NCBI RefSeq assembly: GCF_003173715.1
Contig: NZ_CP029550.1
Location: forward strand, 2,837,501 to 2,901,500
DNA from: Methylobacterium durans
GTDB taxonomy: Bacteria > Pseudomonadota > Alphaproteobacteria > Rhizobiales > Beijerinckiaceae
Direction of reading: 5' to 3'
Length of the DNA stretch: 64,000 bases
Shown: positions 1-10,881 of the stretch, piece by piece
Numbering within the stretch: the first letter of the stretch is position 1
Layout of the letters: every line of letters begins with the position of its first letter
Translations under genes and position numbers: made by a program
The notes under the pieces: model-generated
Told to the model about the DNA's origin: nothing
The model's database searches: none
What the model saw: only the letters and a program-made list of their open reading frames with translations

Positions 1-1
1 G

Positions 2-61
2 ATCCACACGGTGCGGGGCGCCGGCTACATGGTCCGGGCCGAGGAGGCCCGCGCCTCGTGA
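2..61 (+). CDS. OmpR-family response regulator, C-terminal end (cut by window edge)
   Basis: The first 19 codons read IHTVRGAGYMVRAEEARAS and then stop. TVRGxGYM is the usual end of the winged-helix DNA-binding domain of OmpR/PhoB-type regulators. The stop lies 6 bases before the GTG of the sensor kinase that follows, so the two form a regulator-kinase operon. The rest of the gene is outside the window, so its target genes cannot be inferred. Confidence 0.8.
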   Translation: MHTVRGAGYMVRAEEARAS

Positions 62-67
62 GGCGGC

Positions 68-1513
68 GTGGTTGAGGCGTCCCCGATGAATGCGCGGACG
101 CTGCCGGTTCCGGAGACTCTGCCGGCGCGCCTCGGCAAGCTGTTCCGCACGACGGCCTTCAAGCTGTCGCTCGCCTACCTCGTCGTCTTCGCGGCCTTCG
201 CGTTCTTCGCCCTCGGCTACGTCGCCTGGAACGCGCGGCGCGTCCTCGACGACCAGATCGTCTCGACAATCGACGCCGAGATCAACGGCCTGTCCGAGCA
301 ATACAATGCGGGCGGCCTGCGCCGCCTCATCGCGGTGGTCGAGCGCCGCTCCCGCGAGCCCGGCGCCTCGCTCTACCTCGTGACGACGGCGGCCGGCGAG
401 CACGTCGTCGGCAATGTCGGCGAGGTTCCTGCGCGGCTGCTCGCCTTGCCCGGCCAGACGGAGGCGAACTACGCCCGCAGCGGCGAGAGCGGCGGCTATG
501 ATCACCGGGCGATCGTGCGAATCTTCACGCTGCCCGGCGGATTTCGCCTCCTGGTCGGGCGCGACGTGGAGGAGCGGGACCGCCTGCGCGCCGTGATCAC
601 CCGGACCTTCGGCTCGTCGCTCGCTCTCGTCGTGCTGCTTGGCGTGGTCGGCGGCTGGTTCGTGGCGCGCCGCGTTCTCAAGCGCGTCGACGACATGACC
701 GAGACGACCCGCACCATCATGGCGGGCAACCTCGACGGACGCCTGAGGGTCGCCGGCAACGGCGACGAGCTCGACCGGCTCGCTCAGAACCTCAACGAGA
801 TGCTGGAGCGGATCGGCGAGCTGATGCGGGGCCTGCGCGAGGTTTCGGACAACATCGCCCACGACCTGAAGACGCCGCTGACGCGCCTGCGCAACCGCGC
901 CGACGAGGCCCTGCGCACGGCCAGCACCGCGGAAGAATTGCGCCTTGCGATCGAGTCGGTGATCGAGGAGAGCGACGGGCTGATCCGGATCTTCAACGCG
1001 CTCCTGATGATCGCGCGGCTGGAGGCCCGCAATGCCCGCGAGACGCTGGCGCCCCTCGATATCGGCCGCACGGTGCAGGAGGTCGGCGAGCTCTACGAGG
1101 CGCTGGCCGAGGAACGCGGCCTCGCCCTCGCGGTGCGGACGGAGGATGGGCTCGTCCTCGACGGTAACCGGGAGCTGATCGGGCAGGCGCTCGCCAACCT
1201 CATCGACAACGCGATCAAGTACGGCGCCGGAGGCGAGCCCCGCATCCGCGTCGAGGCCCGGCGCAGTGGCCCGGACATCGAGATCACGGTCGCCGACCAC
1301 GGCCCCGGAATTCCGGAGGCTGACCGCGCCCGGGTGCTCGACCGGTTCGTGCGGCTGGAGGAGGCGCGTACACGCCCCGGCTTCGGGCTCGGGCTGAGCC
1401 TCGTCGCGGCGGTGGTGCGGCTGCACCAGGGCGCAATCGCGCTTCTGGACAATGACCCGGGCCTCGCCGTCGTGATAACCCTGCCCGTCCGCAGCGAGGG
1501 CGAACGGACATGA
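68..1513 (+). CDS. HAMP-domain sensor histidine kinase
   Basis: A 481-residue inner-membrane sensor kinase that would phosphorylate the regulator ending just upstream. It has a first membrane helix at about residues 32-55 (LAYLVVFAAFAFFALGYVAW), a periplasmic segment, a second helix at about 178-198, a HAMP linker (about 200-255), then the dimerisation box with phospho-accepting His (NIAHDLKTPLTRLRNR, about 260-275). The ATPase domain carries an N-box (NLIDNAIKYG), G1 (DHGPGIPE) and G2 (GFGLGLSLV). A GTG at 68 is used here; an ATG at 86 is an alternative. The stop overlaps the glnE start as ATGA, so glnE is probably co-translated. The signal is unknown; the architecture is that of EnvZ/CusS-type kinases. 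Confidence 0.88.
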   Translation: MVEASPMNARTLPVPETLPARLGKLFRTTAFKLSLAYLVVFAAFAFFALGYVAWNARRVLDDQIVSTIDAEINGLSEQYNAGGLRRLIAVVERRSREPGASLYLVTTAAGEHVVGNVGEVPARLLALPGQTEANYARSGESGGYDHRAIVRIFTLPGGFRLLVGRDVEERDRLRAVITRTFGSSLALVVLLGVVGGWFVARRVLKRVDDMTETTRTIMAGNLDGRLRVAGNGDELDRLAQNLNEMLERIGELMRGLREVSDNIAHDLKTPLTRLRNRADEALRTASTAEELRLAIESVIEESDGLIRIFNALLMIARLEARNARETLAPLDIGRTVQEVGELYEALAEERGLALAVRTEDGLVLDGNRELIGQALANLIDNAIKYGAGGEPRIRVEARRSGPDIEITVADHGPGIPEADRARVLDRFVRLEEARTRPGFGLGLSLVAAVVRLHQGAIALLDNDPGLAVVITLPVRSEGERT

Positions 1514-4434
1514 GCGAATACGGCAGCGCACAGGGGACCTTGGCCGAACGCCTCGTCGCGGCGCCGCCCCTCTCGGATCCCGCGCGGGCCGAGGCGCGGC
1601 TGGCCGACATCACGGACACGCTTCCGAAGCGGCATCTCACGGGCGCGGTGAGGGCCCATCTCCTCGCGTTGGCCGACCATTCCCCCTTCCTCTGGCAGCT
1701 CGCGTCCCGCGATCCGGAGCGGCTGGCGCATCTCCTCGCTGCGCCGCCGGAGATCCGCGTCGCCGAGATCATCGCCGATCAGCGGACGGCCGGGCGGCCC
1801 ACCGACGGAGGTGCCCTCGATCTCGAGGCGGTCGGCCGCCGCCTGCGCGAGAACCGGGCCGCCCACGCCCTCCTCGTGGCGCTCGCCGATATCGGCGGCC
1901 TCTGGCCGCTCGCAACCGTCACCCGCGCCCTGTCCGACTTCGCCGACGCCTCGGTCTCGGCGGCCCTCGATGCCCTGCTGCTGCAGGCGGCCGAGGCCGG
2001 ACGCTACCGGCCGCGCGACGCGGCCGAGCCGCAGGCCGGCTCCGGGCTCGTCGTGCTCGGCCTCGGCAAGCTCGGCGCCCACGAACTGAACTATTCGAGC
2101 GATATCGATCTCGTCGTGTTCTTCGATCCGGAGGGCGCGCCGCTGAAGGAGGGGCTGGAGCCGACGCCGTTCTTCAGCCGCCTCGCGCAAGGGGTCGCCA
2201 AGCTGCTGCAGGAGCGCACGGCGGATGGCTACGTGCACCGGGTCGATTACCGCCTGCGGCCCGATCCCGGCTCGACGCCGACGGCGATGAGCCTCAACTC
2301 CGCCTACACTTATTACGAGACCATGGGGCAGAACTGGGAAAGAGCGGCCTTTATCAAGGCCCGCGCCATCGCCGGCGACATCGCGGCGGGCGAGCGCTTC
2401 CTCGCCGATCTCAGGCCGTTCATCTGGCGCAAATACTTCGATTTCGCCTCGATCGCCGACGTGCACGCCATGAAGCGGCAGATCCACGCCGTGCGCGGGC
2501 ACGACACGATCGCGGTGGCCGGACACGACATCAAGCTCGGCCGCGGCGGCATCCGTGAGATCGAGTTCTTCGTGCAGACCCAGCAGCTCGTCTTCGGCGG
2601 GCGACGTCCCGCCCTGCGGGGCCGGCGCACCGTCGAGATGTTGGGCAGCCTCACCGACGAGGGCTGGATCGGTGCCGAGGCGCGCGACGAGCTGACGGCC
2701 GCCTACGATTTCCTGCGCACGGTCGAGCATCGAATCCAGATGGTGCGCGACGAGCAGACCCAGCGCCTGCCGCAGGAGGCCGGCGAGCTCGAAGCGTTCG
2801 CGCGCTTCGCGGGCTTCTCCGGGCTGGCGGAGTTCGAGGCGGCGCTCCTCCTCCACGCGCGGCGGGTGCAGGCCCATTACGCTCTGCTGTTCGAGGCCGA
2901 GCCCGATCTCTCGGCGGAGGTGGGCGATCTCGTCTTCAGCGGCACGGGCGACGACCCGGCGACGCTGCGGACCCTGCAAGCCCTCGGCTTCCGCGAGCCG
3001 GAGCGGGCGGCCGAGACCGTGCGCGGCTGGCATTTCGGGCGCCGCGCCGCCGTGCGCAGCCCCGGGCGCGGGAGGTGCTGACCGAACTCGTGCCGGCCCT
3101 GATGCAGGCGCTCGGCGGCACGCCGGACCCCGACGCGGCTCTCGACGCCCTCGACCGCGCCTTCGGGCGGATGCCGGCGGCGGTGGAACTGCTCACCATC
3201 CTGCGCTCGCACGAGCGCCTGCGGCTGCTCTTCGCCGACCTCCTCGGCACCGCGCCGCGTCTCGCCGACACCGTGGCCTTCAGCCCGCACGTCCTCGACG
3301 CCGTGATCGACCCCGCCTTCGTCGATCCGACGACCGATCCGGGCCTGCTCGCCGAGCAGTATCGCGGCCTCGTCGGCGCGCCGGGCAGTCACGAAGAATT
3401 CCTCGACCGCAGCCGCGACGCGGCGCGCCAGCTCCGCTTCGTCACGGGTGCGCGCCTCCTCTCGGGCATCCTGACGCCCGAGGGGGCGGGCCAAGCCTTT
3501 GCCGGTATCGCGGAGGCGGCTGTGGCGGCCTCCCTCGATGCCGTCTCGGAAGCCTTCCGCGCCGAGCACGGCACGGTGCCGAATGGGCGCGTCGCGGTGC
3601 TCGGCTTCGGCCGGCTCGGCTCGTGCCAGCTCACGGCGGAATCCGATCTCGACCTCGTGGTGCTGTACGATTTCGACCCCGAGAATCGCACCAGCACCGG
3701 CCCGCGCCCCTCGACGCGGCGGTGGCCTACAACCGGCTGACCCAGCGCCTCGTCGCGGCCCTCACCGTGCCGACCCGCCGCGGCGGGCTCTACGAGGTGG
3801 ACCTGCGCCTGCGCCCCGGCGGTGGCCAGGGCATGATCGCGGCGCAGCTGCGCAGCTTCCGCAGCTACGCCCTGGAGGAGGCGGAGCTGTGGGAGCACAT
3901 GGCGCTGACCCGCGCCCGGGTGATCGCGGGCGACGCGGATCTCGGCGCCGAGGTGGCCGAGGTGATCCGGACCATCGTCTGCCAGCCCCGTGATCCGGCG
4001 ACCGTGAATCGCGCGGTGCGCGAGATGCGCGCTCTCGTCGCGCGGGAGAAAGGCGATGCCGGCCCCCTCGACCTGAAGCTCGCCCCCGCGGCCTCCTCGA
4101 CCTCGACTTCTTGGCCCAGGCGCTGGTGCTCGGCCACGCGGCGACGCATCCCGACCTCGCCGGACGCGACGCGCCGGGCGTTCTGCGCCGTGCGGCCGAG
4201 CACGGGCTCCTGAGCGAGGACGTGGCCGAGCGCCTCTGCGCCGCCTATCGCCTGTTCGACGACGTGCACCATTGGCAGCGCCTGATGGTCGAGGGGGACC
4301 CGACCGCGGCCTCTCCGGTGGCCCTCGCTCGGCTCGCCGCCGCCACCGGCATGCCGGATGCGCGGGCGCTGACCGCGCAGCTCGACGCGGAGCGGACGGA
4401 GGTGCGGGCCTTGTTCGAGCGCCTGCTCGGATAG
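1510..4434 (+). pseudogene. glnE: glnE, bifunctional glutamine synthetase adenylyltransferase/adenylyl-removing enzyme, broken by three frameshifts
   Basis: GlnE adds AMP to and removes AMP from glutamine synthetase in response to PII state. Read through the breaks, the product is about 975 residues, normal for the family. The N-terminal de-adenylylase half shows GLGKLGAHELNYSSDIDLVV and the C-terminal adenylyltransferase half GFGRLGSCQLTAESDLDLVV, the two nucleotidyltransferase signatures with paired Asp. The frame changes near 3058-3064, 3706-3713 and 4083-4092. Each change fits the loss of one G or C in a GC-rich run, and the protein continues perfectly after each. The start ATG overlaps the upstream kinase stop. 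Either the gene is dead or the assembly has indel errors; the preserved reading on both sides of every break favours error or very recent decay. Confidence 0.85.
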
Positions 4435-4480
4435 GGAGCTCGTCTCGCGGGGCTTTTGGTGACCCCGGGCCGCGCCAGCC

Positions 4481-6856
4481 TCACACCACCGCCTGATGCA
4501 CCGGGCTCGGGCGCAGGCTCGCGCCAGAGGCTTCGCGGAGGGCCGCCACGGTCTGCTGCGAGGCTTCCTCTGCGGCCAGCGCGCGCAGGCGTTCCGGCGT
4601 CGGGGCCGGCAGGCGGACGAGGACGATGGTCCCCAGGCCCTCCTCGGAGCGGATGCGCAGCGAGCCGCCGTGCAGCTCGGCCATGGAGCGGGCGATGGCG
4701 AGGCCGAGGCCCGAGCCGTTGTGGCTGCGGGTGAGGTTGGTCTCGACCTGCGCGAAAGGCGCGCCGAGCTTCGGCAACGCGGCCTTCGGGATGCCGATGC
4801 CGCTGTCCTCGATGTAGAGGTTGACGTGATCGCCGGACGGGCGGGCGCGCACCATGAGGCGCCCCTCGGAGGGCGTGAACTTCACCGCGTTCTGCAGGAG
4901 ATTGACGAGGATCTGCTGGAGGGCCCGCTCGTCGGCGAGGAGCCGCAGGCCGGGGCTCAGATCGACGCTGATCGCGAGGGATTTCGACCGGGCGGGTTCC
5001 GCGACGAGCTTGATCGCGCTCTTCACCGCCGCGTCCACGTTAAGATCCCTCCGCACCAGGCTCACGCGATGCGCCTCGATGCGCGACATGTTCAGGATGT
5101 CGTCGATGACCGAGAGCAGGTAATTGCCGCTGGAGCGGATGTCGCGGCAATACTCGCCGTAGCGCGGCGAGCCCAACGCCCCGTAGACCTCCGTTTCCAT
5201 CAATTCGGCGAAGCCGATGATGGCGTTGAGCGGCGTGCGCAACTCGTGGCTCATGTTGGCCAGGAACTCGGACTTCGCTTGGTTGGCGCTCTCGGCAGAG
5301 GCTTTCTGGTCGAGGTAGCGCTCGGCGAGGTCGGCGAGCTGTTGCGTCTGCAGCTCGAGGGTGCGGCGGGAGCGCTTGAGGTCCTTGACCGTCTCGATCA
5401 GCTCGCGCTCCGAGGCGACGAGCTGCTCCTGGTGTCGCTTCAGATTGGTGATGTCGGTGCCGACCGAGACGTAGCCGCCGTCCTTGGTCCGTCGCTCGCT
5501 GATCTGCAGCCAGCGGCCGTCCGCCAGTTCGGCTTCGAAGGTCCGCGAGGTGGCGCCCGCGTGCTCCGCGTCCGGCAACTCGCGCCGCACGCGCGGCAGC
5601 ACGCCCCGCCCCATGATCTCGCCGTAGCGCCGGCCCGGCTGCGCGTCCTCGGGGCTCAGCGCGTGCAGGTGACGGAACTTCGAGTTGCAGAGCACGAGCC
5701 GGTTGCTCGTGTCCCAAAGCACGAACGCCTCCGAGATCGCCTCGACGGCGTCGCGAAGACGCATGTCGGCGGTGGCCGTCGACTCCACGAGATTGTGCTG
5801 CTCGGTGACGTCGACGGCGATGCCGACGAGGTGGCGCCCGCCGTCGCTCTGATCCGGCACGATCTCGGCGCGGGTCCGCAGCCAGACGTAGGAGCCGTCG
5901 GCCCCGCGCATCCGGAAGGCGTGATCGACCATGGTCTGGTTCGCGGCGAGCCCTCGGGCGAGGCTGTAAAGGTCGCCGTCGTCCGGGTGGACGAGGGCGT
6001 TGACGTCGCCGAAGGAGAGGAACTCGCGCTCGCGCCGGTAGCCGAGGAGCGCGTACATCGAATCCGACCAGTAGATGCGCCCGCGCGGGATATCCCAGTC
6101 CCATAGGCCGCAGCCGCCGCGCCCGAGCGCGGTGTCGAGCCGCTGCTTGATCTGCTCGCAGAGCCTGTCGACCGCGTGCGCCCGCCGGGTCTGCAGGCCG
6201 TAGGCCACCGCGATGCCGACGATCACGAGGCCGGCCGCTCCGAGGAGGATGGCTTGGTTGCGGGCACGCTCGCTCCAGGCGGCCAGCGCTTGGCCGAGGG
6301 GCTGCACCACCGCCACGCGGGTGGTCCCGTCGCCGGGCAGCCGGTGCATGGCCGCCAACGCCGCCTCGCCACCGGGCAGCATGACGGTCATCGCCCCGGC
6401 CCGCTCCGCCAGGACCGTGAGGGCCTGGGCCTCGCCGAGCACCTCGGGCAACTGGGTGATGCGCGCCGGTAGCGGGGGATGGGACGCGAGGATCCGCTCC
6501 GTCGGTGAGACGATCAGGATCCGGCGGCCGGCTTGGAGCGAGGCTTGAGGCAGAAGGGCGCCGAGCCGCGCGGGGGCCTCGTCATCGGCCGCGGAGAGCA
6601 GAGCGGCGGCTGCGAGCCGCGTGAACGTCTCGACCTCGGCGGCGGTTCGGTGGAGGAGATCGTCCCGCTGGATCTGCAGGTGGAGGGCGGCGACGCCGCC
6701 GAGGCAGGCCAGGAACGTGGCCAGCAGCGCGGGGACGGCGTAGCGAAGCCACGTCTCGGCCCGCACGAAGCGGGCATGAGTGGCACGCGAGGGGCGGTGA
6801 ATGCCGAGAATCGTATCCGCGCGCGCGGAGAGGGAAGCGGAATCCGCCTCCGGCAT
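4481..6856 (-). CDS. Membrane PAS-domain sensor histidine kinase
   Basis: A 791-residue kinase convergent with glnE. A membrane helix near residues 37-58 and another near 198-220 ([18 protein letters not shown]) enclose a periplasmic sensor segment. Two PAS domains follow (about 245-355 and 370-480); the first begins [16 protein letters not shown], a PAS_3 type. A coiled coil leads to the His box [19 protein letters not shown] (about 535) and an ATPase domain with [16 protein letters not shown] and GSGLGLAI. There is no receiver domain, so phosphate would pass to a separate regulator. The closest familiar architecture is the PleC/DivJ-type kinases of alphaproteobacteria, but the sensor is different and no partner is adjacent. 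Confidence 0.85.
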   Translation of the reverse strand: MPEADSASLSARADTILGIHRPSRATHARFVRAETWLRYAVPALLATFLACLGGVAALHLQIQRDDLLHRTAAEVETFTRLAAAALLSAADDEAPARLGALLPQASLQAGRRILIVSPTERILASHPPLPARITQLPEVLGEAQALTVLAERAGAMTVMLPGGEAALAAMHRLPGDGTTRVAVVQPLGQALAAWSERARNQAILLGAAGLVIVGIAVAYGLQTRRAHAVDRLCEQIKQRLDTALGRGGCGLWDWDIPRGRIYWSDSMYALLGYRREREFLSFGDVNALVHPDDGDLYSLARGLAANQTMVDHAFRMRGADGSYVWLRTRAEIVPDQSDGGRHLVGIAVDVTEQHNLVESTATADMRLRDAVEAISEAFVLWDTSNRLVLCNSKFRHLHALSPEDAQPGRRYGEIMGRGVLPRVRRELPDAEHAGATSRTFEAELADGRWLQISERRTKDGGYVSVGTDITNLKRHQEQLVASERELIETVKDLKRSRRTLELQTQQLADLAERYLDQKASAESANQAKSEFLANMSHELRTPLNAIIGFAELMETEVYGALGSPRYGEYCRDIRSSGNYLLSVIDDILNMSRIEAHRVSLVRRDLNVDAAVKSAIKLVAEPARSKSLAISVDLSPGLRLLADERALQQILVNLLQNAVKFTPSEGRLMVRARPSGDHVNLYIEDSGIGIPKAALPKLGAPFAQVETNLTRSHNGSGLGLAIARSMAELHGGSLRIRSEEGLGTIVLVRLPAPTPERLRALAAEEASQQTVAALREASGASLRPSPVHQAVV

Positions 6857-7033
6857 AGCCGAACCTCGTCGCTTTCGGTAATGTGTCGGGGCGGTGGGAA
6901 CGCTCGCCCCGAATCATGGATATATGATCATCCGTGGGTGCGACTTGTCCACGGATTTCTCGCGCGATCGCTTGACAGGGCGGCCCGCTATTCGACCGGG
7001 GCAGGGTCCCCGCCGATTCGGAATTTCCGTTTA

Positions 7034-9688
7034 CTAAGAATGTGTTAACGAGCCGGCAAGGGTTCTGGCGAGGATGTCGGCGACATCTCGCGAGAGGCTT
7101 GGCCGAGCCTGCATTCGGGAGAGAATTTCACCGGCTTTCGAGGACCTTGCGGGCTCCAGCATGCGCCAGGAACCGAAGGTTGTGAGAAGCTTGGCCGCAA
7201 TCTGCGGATTCACGCGGTCGAGGGCTTCGACGGTCTCGGCGAGGAGCGCGAAACCCGCGCCGTCGGCGCGGGCGAACTGGGTTGGATTGCCGAGGCCGAA
7301 GCTGCCGATGAGGGCGCGAACCCGGTTCGGATTCGTCATCGCGAAGGCCGGGTGGCTCCGCAGGCGCGCGATCCGGTCGAGCGTGCCCGCCTCCGGAATG
7401 GTGGCCTGGAGCGCGAACCACTTGTCGAGCACGAGGGGCTCGTCGGCGTAGCGTTCCCCGAAGGCGGCAAGGGCCGTCTCGCGCGCTTTGCCCGGGATCT
7501 GGGCGAGGATCGCGAGCGCCGCGAGGCGATCGGTCATGTTGCTGGCTGCGGAGAGCTGCGCCTCGGCCGCCCGTGTCCCGGCTTCCGGGTCGGCCATCGC
7601 GATCAGGTCGAGGGCGGTGTTGATGAGCGCCCGCCGTCCGGCCGAGGCCGCGTCGGGGCTGAACGGCGCGCCGGCGGCTTGTGCCAGGGCTTCGCGTAGG
7701 GATTCGAGGCGCCCGCGCAGGCTCCGGCCGAGATGGCGTCGCAGGGTCTGGCGGGCGCGATGGACCGCGTCCGGGTCGACGTCGCGACCGATCTCGTTCG
7801 CGGCTTCCCCCTCGCTGGGCAGGGCGAGAACGAGGGCGGCGAAAGCCGGGTCGGCGAGTGCCTCCGCGTCGAGGAAGGCACCGAGCGCCGCGGCGTATGC
7901 CTCCGCGGCCGGCCCTGCCTCGTCGGCTTCGACCAAGCGCGCGCCCGCCCGGTCGAGGATGAGGCGCATCGCGACGCTCTGGGCCGCCTGCCAGCGGTTG
8001 AACGGGTCGGTGTCGTGCCGCAGCAGCGTCAGTCGCTCGGCGTCGCCGAGATTCATCTCGACGCGCACCGGCGCCGAGAAGCCCCGGAACAGGGAGGGGA
8101 CCGGCGGCTCCGCCACGCCCTCGAAAGTGAGCGTGTCCGAGGTGGCTTCGAGCACGAAGACGCCGTCCGGGACCCGGGGGCAGGCAGCCTCGATCGGTCC
8201 GGAGGCGCCGACGAGACCGAGAGCCACCGGAATGACGAGGGGTGCGCCGTCCCCGCTGGGCAGGCTCTGGCGCAAGCTCAGCGTGTAGCGGCGCGCGTCC
8301 GCATCGTAGATCCCGGCCGCGGTCACCCGCGGCGTTCCGGGCCGCTCGTACCATCCGGCGAAGGCGGACAGGTCACGCCCGCTCTCCGCCGCGAAGGCAG
8401 CGAGGAAATCCTCGACGGTGGCGGCGCGGCCGTCGTTCTCGGCGAAGTAGCGGTCCATGCCGGCACGGAAGGCGGCGGGGCCCAGCAGCGTCCGGATCAT
8501 CCGCACGATCTCGGCGCCCTTCTCGTAGACGGTCGCCGTGTAGAAATTGTTGATCTCGGCGTAGGCCCTGGGCCGGACCGGATGGGCGAGGGGGCCCGCA
8601 TCCTCGGAGAACTGGCGGGCCCGCAGCGTCCGCACCTCGCCGATCCGATGCACCGCGCGCGAGCGCATGTCCGAGGAGAATTCCTGGTCGCGGAAAACGG
8701 TGAGGCCCTCCTTGAGGCAGAGCTGGAACCAGTCCCGGCAGGTGACGCGGTTGCCCGACCAATTGTGGAAGTACTCGTGGGCGATCACCGCCTCGATGTT
8801 GGCGTAGTCCGTATCGGTCGCCGTCTCCGGGTCGGCAAGCACGTACTTGTCGTTGAAGATGTTGAGGCCCTTGTTCTCCATCGCGCCCATGTTGAAATCG
8901 GAGACGGCGACGACGTTGAACACGTCGAGATCGTAGGGACGGCCGCATGCCGTCTCGTCCCAGCCCATCGATCGAACAACCGCATCGAGGGCGTAGTCGG
9001 CGCGTGGTCCCTTGCCGGGCTCAACGTAGACGGCGACCGCGACGTCGCGCCCCTCCATCGTCGTGAAGCGGGTCGCGACCCGGTCGAGACGGCCGCCGAC
9101 GAGAGCGAACAGGTAGGCCGGCTTCGGGTGCGGATCGTGCCAGACCGCGTAGTGCCGATCGGTGTCCGCGATCACGCCGCACGCGCCCGGATTGCCGTTG
9201 CCGAGCAGCACCGGCGCCTCGTCGCGCCCCGCCTCGATCCGGGTCGTGTAGACGGAGAGCACGTCCGGCCGGTCGAGAAAATAGGTGATGCGCCGGAACC
9301 CGTCCGCCTCGCACTGGGTGCAGTAGACGCCGTTCGAGCGGTAGAGGCCCATCAGCTTGGTGTTGGCGGTCGGGTCGATCTGCGTCTCGATGCGCAGCGT
9401 GAAGGGCCGCCGAGGCGGCCGGTGCAGGGTCAGGCCTGAGGGCGTGGCCGCGAAGGCGTCCGCGGGCAGCGCCTGCCCGTCGCATTCGAGGCCGAGGAGG
9501 ATCAACTCGTCGCCGTCGAGGACGAGAGGGGCGCCAGCCTCCCCCGCCGGGTTCGGCCGGATCGCGAGCGTGGCCGTGACGCGAGTGTCGTGGGGCGAGA
9601 GGCGGAGGTCGAGATCGACCCGGTCGATCAGATGGTCGCTGGGCCGGTAATCCTCCAGCCGGATCGTCTGGGGCGTCTCGGTGCGCAT
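7034..9688 (-). CDS. pepN: Aminopeptidase N (M1 family zinc metallopeptidase)
   Basis: An 884-residue cytoplasmic aminopeptidase that removes N-terminal residues from peptides in late protein turnover. The exopeptidase motif GAMEN is at 268-272. The zinc site is HEYFH at 304-308 with the third ligand Glu327 in LKEGLT; Glu305 is the catalytic base. Length and the KGLNIFNDKYVL context match the bacterial PepN subgroup, including the long alpha-helical C-terminal domain. It stands alone between the kinase at 4481-6856 and a divergent RNase H gene, and no frameshift is visible. Confidence 0.95.
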   Translation of the reverse strand: MRTETPQTIRLEDYRPSDHLIDRVDLDLRLSPHDTRVTATLAIRPNPAGEAGAPLVLDGDELILLGLECDGQALPADAFAATPSGLTLHRPPRRPFTLRIETQIDPTANTKLMGLYRSNGVYCTQCEADGFRRITYFLDRPDVLSVYTTRIEAGRDEAPVLLGNGNPGACGVIADTDRHYAVWHDPHPKPAYLFALVGGRLDRVATRFTTMEGRDVAVAVYVEPGKGPRADYALDAVVRSMGWDETACGRPYDLDVFNVVAVSDFNMGAMENKGLNIFNDKYVLADPETATDTDYANIEAVIAHEYFHNWSGNRVTCRDWFQLCLKEGLTVFRDQEFSSDMRSRAVHRIGEVRTLRARQFSEDAGPLAHPVRPRAYAEINNFYTATVYEKGAEIVRMIRTLLGPAAFRAGMDRYFAENDGRAATVEDFLAAFAAESGRDLSAFAGWYERPGTPRVTAAGIYDADARRYTLSLRQSLPSGDGAPLVIPVALGLVGASGPIEAACPRVPDGVFVLEATSDTLTFEGVAEPPVPSLFRGFSAPVRVEMNLGDAERLTLLRHDTDPFNRWQAAQSVAMRLILDRAGARLVEADEAGPAAEAYAAALGAFLDAEALADPAFAALVLALPSEGEAANEIGRDVDPDAVHRARQTLRRHLGRSLRGRLESLREALAQAAGAPFSPDAASAGRRALINTALDLIAMADPEAGTRAAEAQLSAASNMTDRLAALAILAQIPGKARETALAAFGERYADEPLVLDKWFALQATIPEAGTLDRIARLRSHPAFAMTNPNRVRALIGSFGLGNPTQFARADGAGFALLAETVEALDRVNPQIAAKLLTTFGSWRMLEPARSSKAGEILSRMQARPSLSRDVADILARTLAGSLTHS

Positions 9689-10030
9689 GGGTCCTCCGGC
9701 AGCCAGGGCGGGAGCACCGCCTTCTCACGCGATCCCCCCGCGACGCAATGCCGGGGCCAGGGCCGCGGCGTTGACCAGCCCGCACGGAGGGCCAGATAGG
9801 GCCCATCAGGAGAGCACAGATGGAATACCCGCACACCATAGTGTAAAATTTTTTTACCACGAAATTTCGCTTTAATTAGCGTTTTGTGAGGGCAATTAGA
9901 GGCAATTGATACGCTTTGATCGCATATTGACGCTTCTCGATGCTTGCTGATTATTTGCGACACGTCGATATGGCTGCGTGAAAGGCTGAAACGGTGCTAT
10001 GAAGTCGCAATCGCCATGGATATGGACTTC
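9689..10030. promoter_or_regulatory. Divergent intergenic region between pepN and the RNase H gene
   Basis: About 340 bases with no supported gene. The part from about 9835 to 9960 is strikingly AT-rich for this chromosome (runs such as AAAATTTTTTTA), as expected for a divergent promoter region. It also marks the switch from compact core genes to the gene-poor accessory region. Individual promoter elements could not be assigned with confidence. Confidence 0.35.
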
Positions 10031-10741
10031 ATGACCACAACACTTTCACCCCCGAATGATGCCGAGCTGATGCGAATCGTCGTCTATGCCGATGGCGGCT
10101 GCGACCGAAATTCCGGATCTGGCGGTTGGGGCGTCGTTATCTCGATGCCGGAAGGTTCCCGGGAATTCTACGGGGGCGAGCTCGCCACTACGAACAACCG
10201 TATGGAGCTTACCGCGGCCATCCCGGCTCTCGAGGAGTTCCCAGAGAGCGCGCAAATCGAAATGCGATGCGACAGCCAGTACGTTGTTAAATCCATGACC
10301 GAATGGGTGCGTGGCTGGAAGGCCAAGGGCTGGCGGGGCGCGAAGGGCCTGGTGCAAAACCGCGACCTAATGCAGCGCCTGGACGAACTCGTCAGCCAGC
10401 GCGATGTGGTCTGGACCTGGGTTCGTGGCCACAACGGTGACGCGCTCAACGAGCGCGCAGATCGCCTCGCTGCAAAGGGACGGCGCGAAGCGCTCGCTGG
10501 GCCGGCTCAGCCCGCCCCGGCTCCAGTCCCGGCGTCGGCCGATGCGGAAGCTGAGCGACGCACCACGCCAGTGCAGATCGACTTCGCGCTGGGCCTCGAA
10601 GTCTCCCTGGCAGCCAAGCGCGCTGGCACCACACCCGCGGCCTTCATCGAGGAGGCTGTCAAGCTTGTGCTTGCGCTCGGGCCGGAGGAAGTCGGACGGC
10701 TGCACGCCAAGATAAAAGCTACTCTGGCATCGCCGGCCTGA
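10031..10741 (+). CDS. Ribonuclease HI with C-terminal ribbon-helix-helix-like extension
   Basis: A 236-residue protein from the ATG at 10031 (in-frame ATGs at 10016 and earlier are possible). The first 150 residues are a type 1 RNase H, which cuts RNA in RNA:DNA hybrids. The catalytic set is Asp21 (YADGGCDRN), Glu59 (NNRMELTAA), Asp81 (CDSQYVV) and Asp144 (NERADRLA), with His134 in RGHNGD. A Pro/Ala-rich linker leads to about 55 extra residues (PVQIDFALGLEVSLAAKRAG, then TTPAAFIEEAVKLVL). That pattern of one strand and two helices looks like a ribbon-helix-helix domain. Standard RnhA is about 150 residues and lacks it. This may be a second, accessory RNase H. Confidence 0.85.
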   Translation: MTTTLSPPNDAELMRIVVYADGGCDRNSGSGGWGVVISMPEGSREFYGGELATTNNRMELTAAIPALEEFPESAQIEMRCDSQYVVKSMTEWVRGWKAKGWRGAKGLVQNRDLMQRLDELVSQRDVVWTWVRGHNGDALNERADRLAAKGRREALAGPAQPAPAPVPASADAEAERRTTPVQIDFALGLEVSLAAKRAGTTPAAFIEEAVKLVLALGPEEVGRLHAKIKATLASPA

Positions 10742-10881
10742 AGCGCCTCCCGAGAAAAGCACGCCTAACGATGCTTAGCCGACGTGCGGACTCGCGGAGC
10801 GCAACATGGAAGAGGCTCTGGCTGCATACGCTCCCGCTGCGTGGCCCCATCGCCACAGGGTGTTGGGGTAGTTGCTGCGCG

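Noticed and set aside
1093..3033. A 646-codon minus-strand frame across the sensor kinase and glnE
   Set aside because: It lies opposite well-recognised kinase and glnE sequence and its product is Arg/Gly/Pro-rich with no motif; it is a high-GC antisense shadow.
4496..6106. A 536-codon plus-strand frame opposite the PAS kinase
   Set aside because: Antisense to a kinase with full motifs; low-complexity composition typical of GC-rich shadow frames.
7733..9439. A 568-codon plus-strand frame opposite pepN
   Set aside because: pepN carries GAMEN and HExxH motifs on the other strand; this frame has none.
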